Positions 8,214 to 16,696 are shown, counted from the stretch's first letter. The stretch: DNA of 43,667 nt from an uncultured Bradyrhizobium sp. (GCF_936928535.1 NZ_CAKZHY010000142.1:1-43667), one strand, 5' to 3'. The notes: generated by a model not told the origin, from the letters alone. A program made the numbers and translations.

Positions 8214-9509
8214 ATGGCCGCCCCCCTCAAAGCCGTTGACGGCAATGCCGATCTTCAGGCGCTGATGTCCGATCTCGCCACCCGTGCCCGCGCTGCCGCG
8301 CGCGTGCTGGCGCTGGCGTCGCCGGAGCAGAAGAACCGGGCGCTGGAGGCCATGGAGCGGGCGATCCGCGCGAATTCTGCCGCGATCCTCGCCGCCAATG
8401 CCGAAGATGTCGCGGAAGCGCGCGCCTCCGGCAATGCCACCTCGTCCTTCATCGACCGCCTGACGCTGACCGAGGGGCGCGTCGGAGGCATGGCCGACGG
8501 CATCGCCATCGTGCGCGACATCGCCGATCCCGTCGGCATCGTCACCGAGAGCTGGCAGCGGCCAAACGGCATGACCATCGAGCGCGTGCGCGTGCCGCTC
8601 GGCGTCGTCGGCGTGATCTTCGAGAGCCGGCCGAATGTCGCCGCCGATGCCGGCGTGCTCTGCCTGAAGTCGGGTAATGCCGTGATCCTGCGCGGCGGCT
8701 CCGACAGTTTCCGCTCCTGCCGCGCGATCCATGAATGCCTGGTGCAGGGCCTGCGCGAAGCCGGACTGCCCGAGGCCGCGATCACGCTGGTGCCGACGCG
8801 CGACCGCGCGGCGGTCGGCATGATGCTCTCAGGTCTCAACGGATCGATTGACGTGATCGTGCCGCGCGGGGGAAAAAGTCTCGTCGCGCGCGTCGAGCAG
8901 GAGGCGCGCGTGCCCGTGTTCGCGCATCTCGAGGGCGTCAATCACGTCTATGTCGACGGCAGTGCCGACCTCGCCATGGCGAAGGAGATCGTGCTCAACG
9001 CCAAGATGCGCCGCACCGGCGTCTGCGGCGCAGCCGAAACGCTGCTGGTCGATCGCGCTGCGGCCGGCAAGGCTCTGAAGCCGCTGATCGAGATGCTGCT
9101 CGAGGCGGGCTGCGAAGTGCGCGGTGACGATACCGTGCAGAAGACTGACGCACGCGTAAAGGCCGCCAGCGAAGACGATTGGGACACCGAATATCTCGAC
9201 GCGATCATCGCGGCGAAGGTGGTCGACGGCGTCGACGGCGCAATCGCACACATCGGGGATCACGGCTCGCACCACACCGATGCGATCGTGAGCGAGAACA
9301 ATGCCGCCGCGAAGAAATTCCTCAGCGAAGTCGATTCCGCGATCGTGCTGCATAACGCCTCGACGCAGTTCGCCGATGGCGGCGAGTTCGGCTTCGGCGC
9401 CGAGATCGGCATCGCCACCGGACGCTTCCATGCCCGCGGTCCTGTCGGTGCCGAGCAGCTGACCAGCTTCAAGTACCGCGTTCATGGCACGGGGCAGACG
9501 CGGCCGTAA
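8214..9509 (+). CDS. proA: Gamma-glutamyl phosphate reductase
   Basis: NADPH-dependent reduction of gamma-glutamyl phosphate to glutamate semialdehyde, the second step of proline synthesis. 431 residues with the aldehyde dehydrogenase-like fold. Visible family segments are VPLGVVGVIFESRPNVAADAG, KSGNAVILRGGSD, IVPRGGKSLV, and the catalytic cysteine region MRRTGVCGAAE with Cys271. The C-terminal FGFGAEIGIATGRFHARGPVG is also typical. Length matches the family (about 415-430). It sits behind proB, so the two steps that share an unstable acyl phosphate are encoded together, and is followed after 23 bp by nadD. Confidence 0.97.
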   Translation: MAAPLKAVDGNADLQALMSDLATRARAAARVLALASPEQKNRALEAMERAIRANSAAILAANAEDVAEARASGNATSSFIDRLTLTEGRVGGMADGIAIVRDIADPVGIVTESWQRPNGMTIERVRVPLGVVGVIFESRPNVAADAGVLCLKSGNAVILRGGSDSFRSCRAIHECLVQGLREAGLPEAAITLVPTRDRAAVGMMLSGLNGSIDVIVPRGGKSLVARVEQEARVPVFAHLEGVNHVYVDGSADLAMAKEIVLNAKMRRTGVCGAAETLLVDRAAAGKALKPLIEMLLEAGCEVRGDDTVQKTDARVKAASEDDWDTEYLDAIIAAKVVDGVDGAIAHIGDHGSHHTDAIVSENNAAAKKFLSEVDSAIVLHNASTQFADGGEFGFGAEIGIATGRFHARGPVGAEQLTSFKYRVHGTGQTRP

Positions 9510-9532
9510 GGCATGGCGCGGGGCGTGGGGCA

Positions 9533-10177
9533 TTGAGTAACAATTTCGTCGCGCCACGTTTCTTCGCGCAGGCCATACCGCCCTACACGGAAGGCATGCG
9601 CATCGGCCTGCTCGGCGGCTCATTCAATCCCCCGCATCAGGCCCATCGCGCGATCAGTCAGTTCGCGCTGAAGCGCCTCCAGCTCGACCGCGTCTGGTGG
9701 CTGGTGACCCCAGGGAATCCGCTCAAGGAGAACGGCAATCTGCATGAGCTCGGAGAGCGCATGCAGGCGGCGCGCGATGTCGCCAACGATTCCAGGATCG
9801 AGGTGAGCTGTCTCGAATCCGTCATTCGTACCCGCTATACTATCGACACGATCAACACCTTGCGCCGCCGTCTCAGTGGCTTGCGCTTTGTCTGGATTAT
9901 GGGCGCCGACAACCTCGCTCAATTCCATCGTTGGCAGCATTGGCGGCGCATCGCCGACCAGGTGCCGATTGCGGTTATCGATCGCCCGCCACAGAGTTTT
10001 CGCGCCCTCGCTTCGCCCGCCGCCCAGGCGCTCGCGCGCTATCGCGTGCCGGAGAATGAGGCAGCCTTGCTTGCGGATCGGCCGGCGCCGGCCTGGGTCT
10101 TCCTGACCGGATTGAAGCTCAACCTCTCCTCGACGGGCTTAAGGAACCCGGACGGGAGCTGGAAAGGTACGAAGTGA
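9533..10177 (+). CDS. nadD: Nicotinate-nucleotide adenylyltransferase
   Basis: Transfers AMP from ATP to nicotinate mononucleotide in NAD synthesis. The nucleotidyltransferase motif is GLLGGSFNPPHQAHRA, with H-x-A-H in place of the usual H-x-G-H, and the C-terminal SSTGLR corresponds to the ISSTxIR motif; WIMGADNLAQFHRWQHW is also typical of NadD. The TTG at 9533 gives 214 residues; an in-frame ATG at 9596 (MRIGLLGG) would give 193 and starts directly at the first beta strand. The upstream 21 residues are compositionally plausible but not needed for the fold, so the start is uncertain. Located between proA and rsfS, the usual order in this bacterial group. Confidence 0.94.
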   Translation: MSNNFVAPRFFAQAIPPYTEGMRIGLLGGSFNPPHQAHRAISQFALKRLQLDRVWWLVTPGNPLKENGNLHELGERMQAARDVANDSRIEVSCLESVIRTRYTIDTINTLRRRLSGLRFVWIMGADNLAQFHRWQHWRRIADQVPIAVIDRPPQSFRALASPAAQALARYRVPENEAALLADRPAPAWVFLTGLKLNLSSTGLRNPDGSWKGTK

Positions 10178-10294
10178 GACTGAGTGTGGGGATTTACGGG
10201 CTCTCTGGCATATTGAAACCCTTAACCCCACATGATGTAGTGTAACCAGCGAAGGCCGGATTCGGTCTTCGCGATACAGTGAAAGGAATGGTCC

Positions 10295-10747
10295 CTGGCC
10301 ACGTCTGTATTGTCCAAGTCGACTTCATCGAAGTCTGTTTTACCCAAGGCTACGAAACCGACGCGTAAAACATCGACCAAAGCTGCGGCCTTGAAGGCGC
10401 AACCCGACGCCGACAAGACGCTGAGCCTGATCCTCTCCCGCCTCGAGGACATGAAGGCGGAAGAGACGGTCACCATCGACCTTCGCGGCAAATCGGCATA
10501 CTCCGACTACATGATCGTCACCACGGGCCGTGTGAACCGGCACGTTGGCGCGATCGCGGAGAACGTGACGAAGAGCCTCAAGGAAACCGGCATCAAGAAC
10601 ATCCATGTCGAGGGCATGCCCAATTGCGACTGGGTGCTGATCGATTCCGGCGATGTGATCGTGCACGTGTTCAGACCCGAGGTCCGTGAGTTCTACAATC
10701 TCGAGAGATTGTACACGCAGGGCCCAGGGGCGGCGAAGGCGATCTAG
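10295..10747 (+). CDS. rsfS: Ribosomal silencing factor RsfS
   Basis: Binds ribosomal protein L14 and blocks joining of the subunits under starvation. The Iojap/RsfS core covers about residues 45-145: TIDLRGKSAYSDYMIVTTGR, HVGAIAENV, GMPNCDWVLIDSGDVIVHVFRPEVREFYNLE. A basic, Ser/Lys-rich N-terminal extension of about 40 residues precedes it. No ATG fits. The CTG at 10295 has AAAGGA seven bases upstream and gives MATSVLSKS; the TTG at 10310 is the alternative (145 residues) but has no ribosome-binding site at a suitable distance. I prefer the CTG, with moderate confidence in the exact start. Followed by rlmH after about 107 bp. Confidence 0.93.
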   Translation: MATSVLSKSTSSKSVLPKATKPTRKTSTKAAALKAQPDADKTLSLILSRLEDMKAEETVTIDLRGKSAYSDYMIVTTGRVNRHVGAIAENVTKSLKETGIKNIHVEGMPNCDWVLIDSGDVIVHVFRPEVREFYNLERLYTQGPGAAKAI

Positions 10748-10853
10748 GCTCGACTTGGTCGGCCTGTCTGGCCGATTTCGAATCGGCTGTCGCGCATGCT
10801 AGCGTCGTGCGCGCGCGGGATGCGCGCGGTCATGAAAGCACGACTCTGAACTC

Positions 10854-11336
10854 ATGCGTGTTGCAGTCATTGCGGTGGGCCGGCTGAAGCAGGGTCCCGA
10901 ACGGGAGCTTGCCGACCGCTATTTCGAGCGGTTCGAAGAGGCCGGCCGCAAGCTCGGATTTCGCGAGCTGACCATCCACGAAATCCCCGAGAGCCGCGCA
11001 CGCGACACCGCCACGCGCATAACCGAAGAGGCCGCGGCAATCTCGGCGCTCATTCCGGAAAAATCGATTCTGGTGGCGATGGACGAGCGCGGGCAAAATC
11101 TCGATTCCACCGTATTCGCACGGAATCTCGGACGCTGGCGCGACGAGGGCGCGGGTCATACTATCTTCGTGATCGGAGGGGCGGACGGACTTTCGCCCGA
11201 ATTGCGCCGTAAGGCCAAGCTCGCGATCGCGTTCGGCTCTGCGACCTGGCCGCATCAAATGGTCCGCGTCATGCTTCTGGAACAGTTGTATCGGGCCGCC
11301 ACCATTCTGGCCGGCCACCCCTATCATCGCGCGTGA
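10854..11336 (+). CDS. rlmH: 23S rRNA (pseudouridine1915-N3)-methyltransferase
   Basis: A 160-residue SPOUT-fold methyltransferase that modifies pseudouridine 1915 in helix 69 of 23S rRNA, on the assembled ribosome. The start MRVAVIAVGRLKQGPE, the LDERGQ-like ILVAMDERGQNLDS, the knot segment IFVIGGADGLSPELR, and the C-terminus LLEQLYRAATILAGHPYHRA are all standard; length matches the family. It follows rsfS, giving a ribosome-related pair that is widely conserved, and precedes the envelope genes by only 31 bp, so it may share their transcript. Confidence 0.97.
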   Translation: MRVAVIAVGRLKQGPERELADRYFERFEEAGRKLGFRELTIHEIPESRARDTATRITEEAAAISALIPEKSILVAMDERGQNLDSTVFARNLGRWRDEGAGHTIFVIGGADGLSPELRRKAKLAIAFGSATWPHQMVRVMLLEQLYRAATILAGHPYHRA

Positions 11337-11367
11337 TTCGCGCCACAACGAGCACCTTGCCCGACTG

Positions 11368-12735
11368 ATGCGAGCGCCTGTCCTCAATTTGCTGCTGATC
11401 GCGAGCGTTTCGGGCGCAAGCTTCGCGCAAGGTTACGCAAGCCTCGCGCAAGCCCAGACGGCGGCACCGGCGCCCCAGACCGCGGCCATCTCACCCGACG
11501 CGATCAAGCAGCGCGAGCAGGAGCTGGAAGCCGCGCGCGCGAGCCAGAAGAGCGCGGCGGAGGCGCAGGCCAAGCTGAAGGCCGAGATCGCCTCGCTCGG
11601 CCAGGACCGCACCCAGCTCAATCAGCAATTGATCGACACCGCCGCCAATGTCCGCACCGTCGAGACCAAGATCGACGAGGCCGAGGCGCGACTGAAGACA
11701 CTGAACGGCCGCGAGCAGCAGGCGCGCGCTTCGCTCGATTCGCGCCGCGCCGACATCGTCGAGGTGCTGGCGGCATTGCAGCGCGCCGGACGGCGCACGC
11801 CGCCGGCGCTGCTGGTGCGGCCCGAAGATGCGCTGCAATCGCTGCGCACGGCGATGCTGCTCGGCGCCGTCGTGCCGGAATTGCGCAGCCGCGCGGAAAA
11901 GATCGCCGGCGAGCTTGGCGAACTCGTCGCCTTGCGCAAGACCATCGCGAGCGAACGCGACCAGCTCGCCTCCGACCGCGACAGGATCCGCAGCGACCAG
12001 ACCCGGCTCACCGCGCTGGTCGACGAGCGGCAACGCCAGCAGGCCTCGCGCGAAAAGGACCTCGATGCCGAGAATTCGCGCGCCATCACGCTGTCAAAGC
12101 AGGTCGGCGATCTCCAGGGGCTGATCGCCAAGATGGAGCAGGACCTGCAAAGCGCCGCCAAGGCGGCCGAGAAGGCCGCCGAGGCCGCCAGGCAGGCCGA
12201 GGCCAAGGCAGCCAAGGAGGCCGCAGCGAACGCGGCCAACACCAAACCCGGCCCGGCCGTATTCAAGGACCGCTCCCGGACCAGCCCGGCCATCCTGTTT
12301 GCCTCGGCCAAGGGGCTCCTGCCGTTGCCGGTTAACGGTAACAAGATCAGGGACTTTGGCGGTTCCGACGGAGTCGGCGGGGTCCAGAAGGGTATTTCGC
12401 TGGCCACCAAGCCCGGCTCCCAGGTCACGACGCCCTGCGACGGCTGGGTGGTCTATGCCGGCCCGTTCCGGAGCTATGGACAACTCTTGATCCTCAATGC
12501 CGGGGGCGGGTATCATGTCCTGATCGCCGGGATGGAGCGCATTTCGGTAAACATCGGACAGTTTGTGCTCACGGGGGAGCCGGTCGCGACCATGGGGTCG
12601 ACATCTCAAGTCGCCTCCATTCTCGCCACCAACGCGAGTCAACCTGTGCTGTATGTCGAGTTCCGCAAAGACGGCACTCCAATCGATCCAGGCCCATGGT
12701 GGGCCGCAAATGAAGGCGAGAAGGTTCGCGGATGA
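11368..12735 (+). CDS. EnvC-like coiled-coil protein with degenerate LytM (M23) domain
   Basis: 455 residues. A signal peptide (about 1-29) is followed by a long Ala/Glu/Lys/Gln-rich coiled coil (about 45-290) and a C-terminal LytM/M23 domain (about 320-450). In active M23 enzymes the first zinc site reads H-x-G-x-D; here it is Q340-K-G-I-S344. The histidine of the A-H-L motif is Gly388 (IAGM). The tail LYVEFRKDGTPIDPGPWW is like that of E. coli EnvC, whose LytM domain is also catalytically dead and activates amidases. The likely role is therefore periplasmic activation of peptidoglycan hydrolases at division, not hydrolysis. It overlaps ctpA by four bases (ATGA), so the two are translationally coupled. 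Confidence 0.9.
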   Translation: MRAPVLNLLLIASVSGASFAQGYASLAQAQTAAPAPQTAAISPDAIKQREQELEAARASQKSAAEAQAKLKAEIASLGQDRTQLNQQLIDTAANVRTVETKIDEAEARLKTLNGREQQARASLDSRRADIVEVLAALQRAGRRTPPALLVRPEDALQSLRTAMLLGAVVPELRSRAEKIAGELGELVALRKTIASERDQLASDRDRIRSDQTRLTALVDERQRQQASREKDLDAENSRAITLSKQVGDLQGLIAKMEQDLQSAAKAAEKAAEAARQAEAKAAKEAAANAANTKPGPAVFKDRSRTSPAILFASAKGLLPLPVNGNKIRDFGGSDGVGGVQKGISLATKPGSQVTTPCDGWVVYAGPFRSYGQLLILNAGGGYHVLIAGMERISVNIGQFVLTGEPVATMGSTSQVASILATNASQPVLYVEFRKDGTPIDPGPWWAANEGEKVRG

Positions 12736-14096
12736 TGCGCAAGACTTCAGTTATCCTCCTCAGCGCGGCCACCGGTGCGGCGCTGACGCTGTTCGTGACC
12801 CAGCCGCGCGCGGTGTTCATGGGCTCAAGCGCGCGAGCTGCGACCGCTGACACCTATCGCCAGCTCAACCTGTTCGGCGACGTGTTCGAGCGCGTGCGCT
12901 CCGACTATGTCGAGAAGCCCGACGACACCAAGCTGATCGAATCCGCCATCAGCGGCATGCTCTCGGGTCTCGATCCGCATTCGAGCTACATGGACGCCAA
13001 GAGCTTCCGCGACATGCAGGTGCAGACTCGCGGCGAGTTCGGCGGCCTCGGCATCGAGGTCACGATGGAAGACGGCCTGATCAAGGTGGTCTCGCCGATC
13101 GACGACACGCCCGCCTCGCGCGCCGGCGTCATGGCCAACGACATCATCACCAATCTCGACGATGAAGCGGTGCAGGGCCTGACCCTGAACCAGGCCGTCG
13201 AGAAGATGCGCGGGCCCGTCAACACCAAGATCAAGCTCAAGATCATCCGGAAGGGCCAGGACAATCCGATCGACGTCACGCTGGTGCGCGACAACATCCG
13301 CGTACGTTCGGTGCGCGCGCGCGTCGAGGCCGACGACATCGCCTATATCCGCATCACCACCTTCAACGAGCAGACCACCGAAGGCCTGAAGAAGGAGGTC
13401 GCCAACCTCTCGAGCCAGATCGGCGACAAGCTCAAGGGCTACATCATCGATCTGCGCAACAATCCGGGCGGCCTGCTCGAAGAGGCCGTCACCGTGTCCG
13501 ACTCGTTCCTGGAGAAGGGCGAGATCGTCTCGACCCGCGGCCGCAATGCCGAGGAGACCCAGCGCCGCACCGCGCATGCGGGCGACCTCACCAAGGGCAA
13601 GCCTGTCATCGTGCTCGTCAACGGCGGTTCGGCCTCGGCTTCGGAAATCGTCGCCGGCGCGCTGCAGGACCACAAGCGCGCGACCATCGTCGGCACGCGT
13701 TCGTTCGGCAAGGGCTCGGTGCAGACCATCATCCCGCTCGGAAGCGGCAACGGCGCGCTGCGCCTCACCACGGCGCGCTACTACACGCCGTCGGGCAAGT
13801 CGATCCAGGCCAAGGGTATCGTGCCCGATATCGAAGTGCTGCAGGACGTCCCGGATGAGCTGAAGTCGCGCACCGACACCAAGGGCGAAGCGTCCTTGCG
13901 CGGCCACCTCAAGAACGACGGCGACGAGAAGACCGGTTCGCAGTCCTACGTCCCGCCGGATGCCAAGGACGACAAGGCGCTCAAGATGGCCGACGACCTG
14001 CTCCACGGCATCAAGAACAGCGCCTCCGCAGCGCCGGCGCCTGGCAGCGACAACAAGGCCGCGCCCGCCGCGGACAAGCCGAAAGCGGCGAACTAG
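12732..14096 (+). CDS. ctpA: Carboxy-terminal processing protease CtpA (S41)
   Basis: 454 residues; a signal or anchor at residues 5-35, then a periplasmic protease. A PDZ domain lies at about 95-180 (GEFGGLGIEV, GVMANDIITNL), followed by the S41 domain. The catalytic serine is inferred to be Ser302 in NGGSASASEIV and the lysine Lys327 in SFGKGSVQ, the spacing of 25 matching the family's Ser-Lys dyad. A charged, Ala/Lys/Pro-rich tail of about 45 residues follows the domain. CTPs trim envelope proteins from the C-terminus; relatives cleave peptidoglycan hydrolases and lipoproteins. It is coupled to the EnvC-like gene and followed by a clear terminator. Confidence 0.96.
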   Translation: MMRKTSVILLSAATGAALTLFVTQPRAVFMGSSARAATADTYRQLNLFGDVFERVRSDYVEKPDDTKLIESAISGMLSGLDPHSSYMDAKSFRDMQVQTRGEFGGLGIEVTMEDGLIKVVSPIDDTPASRAGVMANDIITNLDDEAVQGLTLNQAVEKMRGPVNTKIKLKIIRKGQDNPIDVTLVRDNIRVRSVRARVEADDIAYIRITTFNEQTTEGLKKEVANLSSQIGDKLKGYIIDLRNNPGGLLEEAVTVSDSFLEKGEIVSTRGRNAEETQRRTAHAGDLTKGKPVIVLVNGGSASASEIVAGALQDHKRATIVGTRSFGKGSVQTIIPLGSGNGALRLTTARYYTPSGKSIQAKGIVPDIEVLQDVPDELKSRTDTKGEASLRGHLKNDGDEKTGSQSYVPPDAKDDKALKMADDLLHGIKNSASAAPAPGSDNKAAPAADKPKAAN

Positions 14097-14117
14097 AGCG
14101 TTTCATCCGATCGGGCG

Positions 14118-14146
14118 AAAGGGCGGCTCCAGGAGCCGCCCTTTTT
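14118..14146 (+). terminator. Rho-independent terminator after ctpA
   Basis: The stem GGGCGGCT and AGCCGCCC closes on a CCAGG loop and is followed by TTTTT, with AAA pairing to the first Ts. It is 22 bases after the ctpA stop. It should end the rlmH-envC-ctpA transcript, so the next gene probably has its own promoter. Confidence 0.88.
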
Positions 14147-14237
14147 GCTTGGGAACTCTTGATCCCCCGGCCTATCCCGGCCTGCCGCCACTTGACCTCG
14201 GCGTGGTATCGTCGGCTTGAGTGATTCGGGATCTCGC

Positions 14238-15458
14238 ATGACTGAAACGGCCGATGATCTGAGCGCCCCGCTCGGACAGGACAAGCCGCGCCGGAAACGG
14301 CGGCTGCGGCTGCCGTTCACCGTCATGCAACTGCTGGCGGTGATGCTCGGCCTGTTCCTCGTCACCTTTGCCGGTTTTGCCATCTTCAACAAGGACCCGC
14401 TCGGCGGCGAGCCGATGACGCGGATCGCGATTCGCGATCCCAAGGGCGCTGACAAGGCGACCGAGGAAAAGCCCGCCGCCGGCCACAGCGAAGACAGCAA
14501 GCACGCAACCAAGGAAGCGCCGAAAGAGAGCGCCTCCGGCGACCAAAAGACCGTCACCATGATCGACGGCTCGACCGGCGCACGCCATGACGTGGTGATC
14601 GGCGCGGGCGATGCTGCCGACAAGGGCGAGGCGGCTTCCGCGCCGCCGCCCGTCATGAACGGGATCGATTCAAAGCTGCTGGAGAAATCCCGCTACGGCA
14701 TGATCCCCGCGATGTCAGGCGACCTCAAGCCATTCAACGTCTATGCAGGCGAGGCCGACCGCGCCAAGGCCGCGAAAATGCCCGTGGTGGCGATCGTGAT
14801 CGGCGGCCTCGGCGTCGGCGCGGCCAAGACGACCGACGCGATCATGAAGCTGCCGGGCGCCGTGACGCTGGCCTTCACGCCTTATGGATCCGATCCCGGA
14901 AAGCTTGCCGAGCGCGCCCGGGCCCAGCGCCACGAGATTTTCCTGCAGATCCCGATGGAGCCCTACGACTTCCCGGACAACGATCCCGGCCCGCAGACGC
15001 TGCTGACCTCGCTCACGTCAGACCAGAACATCGACCGCCTGTACTGGCACCTCAGCCGGATGCAGGGCTATGCCGGCCTCGCCAATTTCATGGGCGCCCG
15101 CTTCATCGCGACGGATGCGGCGATGCAGCCGATCATCCGCGAGGCCTCCAGACGTGGGCTCGGATTCTTCGATGACGGCTCCTCGCCCCGCAGCATCGCC
15201 TCGCAGGCGGCCGGAAGCTTCGCGGTGCCGTTCGGCAGGGGCGACATCGCGCTCGACGCGGTGCCGACGCCGGCCGAGATCGACCGCGCCCTGAACAAGC
15301 TGGAATCGACGGCACGGGAACGCGGCGTCGCCATCGGCACGGCCTCGGCCCTGCCGGTTTCGATCGAGCGGGTCAGTGCCTGGATCAAGACATTGAACGA
15401 CCATGGTATCCTATTGGTGCCATTGACAACCGCGATGCTGAAATCAAAATCCAGCTAA
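14238..15458 (+). CDS. Divergent polysaccharide deacetylase (YibQ/DUF610 family) with altered active site
   Basis: 406 residues; a basic cytoplasmic tail (KPRRKRRLRL), one membrane helix at about 27-50, an acidic Ala/Lys-rich linker, and a periplasmic domain of about residues 180-400. The domain follows the YibQ pattern (VAIVIGGLGVG, HEIFLQIPMEP, NFMGARF, GLGFFDDGSS), but the metal-binding residues of deacetylases are missing: the Asp-Asp after the first strand is Gly189-Gly190, the H-M-G is F-M-G (284-286), and the late GHPHP is GTASALP. It is probably not an active deacetylase. A TTG at 14217 gives seven more residues; the ATG at 14238 is preferred. YibQ is next to envC in E. coli too, so the association with the EnvC-like gene is old. 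Confidence 0.88.
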   Translation: MTETADDLSAPLGQDKPRRKRRLRLPFTVMQLLAVMLGLFLVTFAGFAIFNKDPLGGEPMTRIAIRDPKGADKATEEKPAAGHSEDSKHATKEAPKESASGDQKTVTMIDGSTGARHDVVIGAGDAADKGEAASAPPPVMNGIDSKLLEKSRYGMIPAMSGDLKPFNVYAGEADRAKAAKMPVVAIVIGGLGVGAAKTTDAIMKLPGAVTLAFTPYGSDPGKLAERARAQRHEIFLQIPMEPYDFPDNDPGPQTLLTSLTSDQNIDRLYWHLSRMQGYAGLANFMGARFIATDAAMQPIIREASRRGLGFFDDGSSPRSIASQAAGSFAVPFGRGDIALDAVPTPAEIDRALNKLESTARERGVAIGTASALPVSIERVSAWIKTLNDHGILLVPLTTAMLKSKSS

Positions 15459-15523
15459 ATCAAAGAATTGGTACGGCACGGCGCCCGATAGCCCGGCCGG
15501 CAGCACGCGAGAGGTTTGGCGGC

Positions 15524-16027
15524 ATGGCGCGTTATGAGGATCTGCCCTACCGAACCTGCGTCGGGGTGATGTTGCTCAACACGGAAGGACTGGTGTTCAT
15601 CGGTCGCAGAGCCGGTGGTATCGAGCATGTCGACGACAGCCATGTCTGGCAGATGCCGCAGGGCGGGGTCGATCCCGGCGAGGACAATTGGGAAGCCGCC
15701 AAGCGCGAGCTCTATGAAGAGACCAGCGTGCGCTCGATCGAGCGGCTCGGCGAGGTGCCGGAGTGGCTGATCTACGATATCCCGCGCACGGTCGCGGGAC
15801 GCGCCTGGAAAGGCCGCTACCGCGGCCAGCGCCAGAAATGGTTCGCGGTGCGCTTCACCGGCAAGGACAGCGAGATCAACGTCGCCAATCCCGGCGGCGG
15901 CCACAAGGCCGAATTCGTCAGCTGGCGCTGGGAGCCGATGAAGAACCTCCCCAAGTTGATCATCCCGTTCAAGCGTCCGGTCTATGAGCGCGTGGTGCAG
16001 GAATTTTCTGCGCTCGCGGATGACTAA
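15524..16027 (+). CDS. rppH: RNA pyrophosphohydrolase (Nudix), first copy
   Basis: 167 residues. The Nudix box G-x5-E-x7-R-E-x2-E-E lies at residues 47-69 (GGVDPGE through RELYEETSV). QMPQGGVD, VWQ and KWFAVRFTG are typical of the RppH/NudH branch, which removes pyrophosphate from the 5' end of triphosphorylated mRNA and starts its decay, or hydrolyses dinucleoside polyphosphates. AGAGG upstream supports the ATG. A second copy follows 107 bases downstream; the two share RGQRQKWFA-RFTGK and the same motif positions, so they arose by duplication. Confidence 0.93.
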   Translation: MARYEDLPYRTCVGVMLLNTEGLVFIGRRAGGIEHVDDSHVWQMPQGGVDPGEDNWEAAKRELYEETSVRSIERLGEVPEWLIYDIPRTVAGRAWKGRYRGQRQKWFAVRFTGKDSEINVANPGGGHKAEFVSWRWEPMKNLPKLIIPFKRPVYERVVQEFSALADD

Positions 16028-16037
16028 ATGATTTGCC

Positions 16038-16120
16038 GTCGCTCCGGAGCGATGCGACAGCATCGCATCCGGAACCTCGAGATTCCGGGTTCGCGCTTCG
16101 CGCGCCCCGGAATGACGACG
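16038..16120. repeat. Intergenic palindromic repeat between the two rppH copies
   Basis: Contains a hairpin GCGATGC-GACA-GCATCGC (16049-16066), the motif CTCGAGATTCCGGGT, and the end CCCCGGAATGACGAC shared with the elements at 7996-8076 and 24974-25074. Translation through this element adds 34 spurious residues to the second rppH gene if the start at 16033 is used. Confidence 0.8.
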
Positions 16121-16134
16121 AGAGATATTTCCAC

Positions 16135-16635
16135 ATGACCAACGAAAAGCCCTACCGTCCCAATGTCGGGATCGCGCTGTTCGATGCCGACGGCCGCGTG
16201 CTGGTCGGGCATCGCTTCAAGGGCGACGGCCCCGAGATCATCCTGCCCGGGCTCGATTGGCAGATGCCGCAAGGTGGCGTCGATGCGGGCGAGAACCTGC
16301 GCGATGCGGCGATGCGCGAGCTCTGGGAGGAAACCAATGTCGTCAGCGCCACCTATCTCGGCGAGACCGATTGGTACACTTACGAATTCCCGCCCTATGA
16401 CGGACCGCAGACGCATCGGCTGGCGAAATTCCGCGGCCAGCGCCAGAAATGGTTCGCGCTACGCTTCACCGGCAAGGAGGACGAGATCGATCCGCTGACG
16501 CCGCGCAACGGCCAGCCTGCCGAGTTCGACGCGTGGCGCTGGGAGCGGCTCGACCGCGTCGCCGACATCGTCGTGCCGTTCCGCCGCGAGGTCTATCGCG
16601 CGGTGGCGGAGCAGTTCGCGACCTTCGCTGGCTGA
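16135..16635 (+). CDS. rppH: RNA pyrophosphohydrolase-like Nudix hydrolase, second copy
   Basis: 166 residues, with the Nudix box at residues 47-69 (GGVDAGE through RELWEETNV), the same positions as in the first copy. QMPQGGVD and RGQRQKWFALRFTGK again mark the RppH branch. It diverges in the strand before the box (GHRFKGDGPEIILPG against GRRAGGIEHVDDSH) and in the loop with YTYEFPPYDGPQTHRL, so substrates may differ. The ATG at 16135 is chosen because all sequence upstream in frame belongs to a palindromic repeat. Convergent with the cyclase gene. Two paralogues in tandem are known in several rhizobia; which acts on mRNA cannot be told from sequence. Confidence 0.9.
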   Translation: MTNEKPYRPNVGIALFDADGRVLVGHRFKGDGPEIILPGLDWQMPQGGVDAGENLRDAAMRELWEETNVVSATYLGETDWYTYEFPPYDGPQTHRLAKFRGQRQKWFALRFTGKEDEIDPLTPRNGQPAEFDAWRWERLDRVADIVVPFRREVYRAVAEQFATFAG

Positions 16636-16696
16636 GACGACGAAAACAACCCCATGCACAGTAGAACGGGGGGTGAGATGATTGGAGAATTTCGCG

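Noticed and set aside
12825..14006. 393-codon open frame opposite ctpA
   Set aside because: Antisense shadow of ctpA; no recognisable motif.
16033..16134. N-terminal extension of the second rppH gene
   Set aside because: The 34 residues are encoded by a palindromic repeat element and have no counterpart in the first copy; the ATG at 16135 matches the family.
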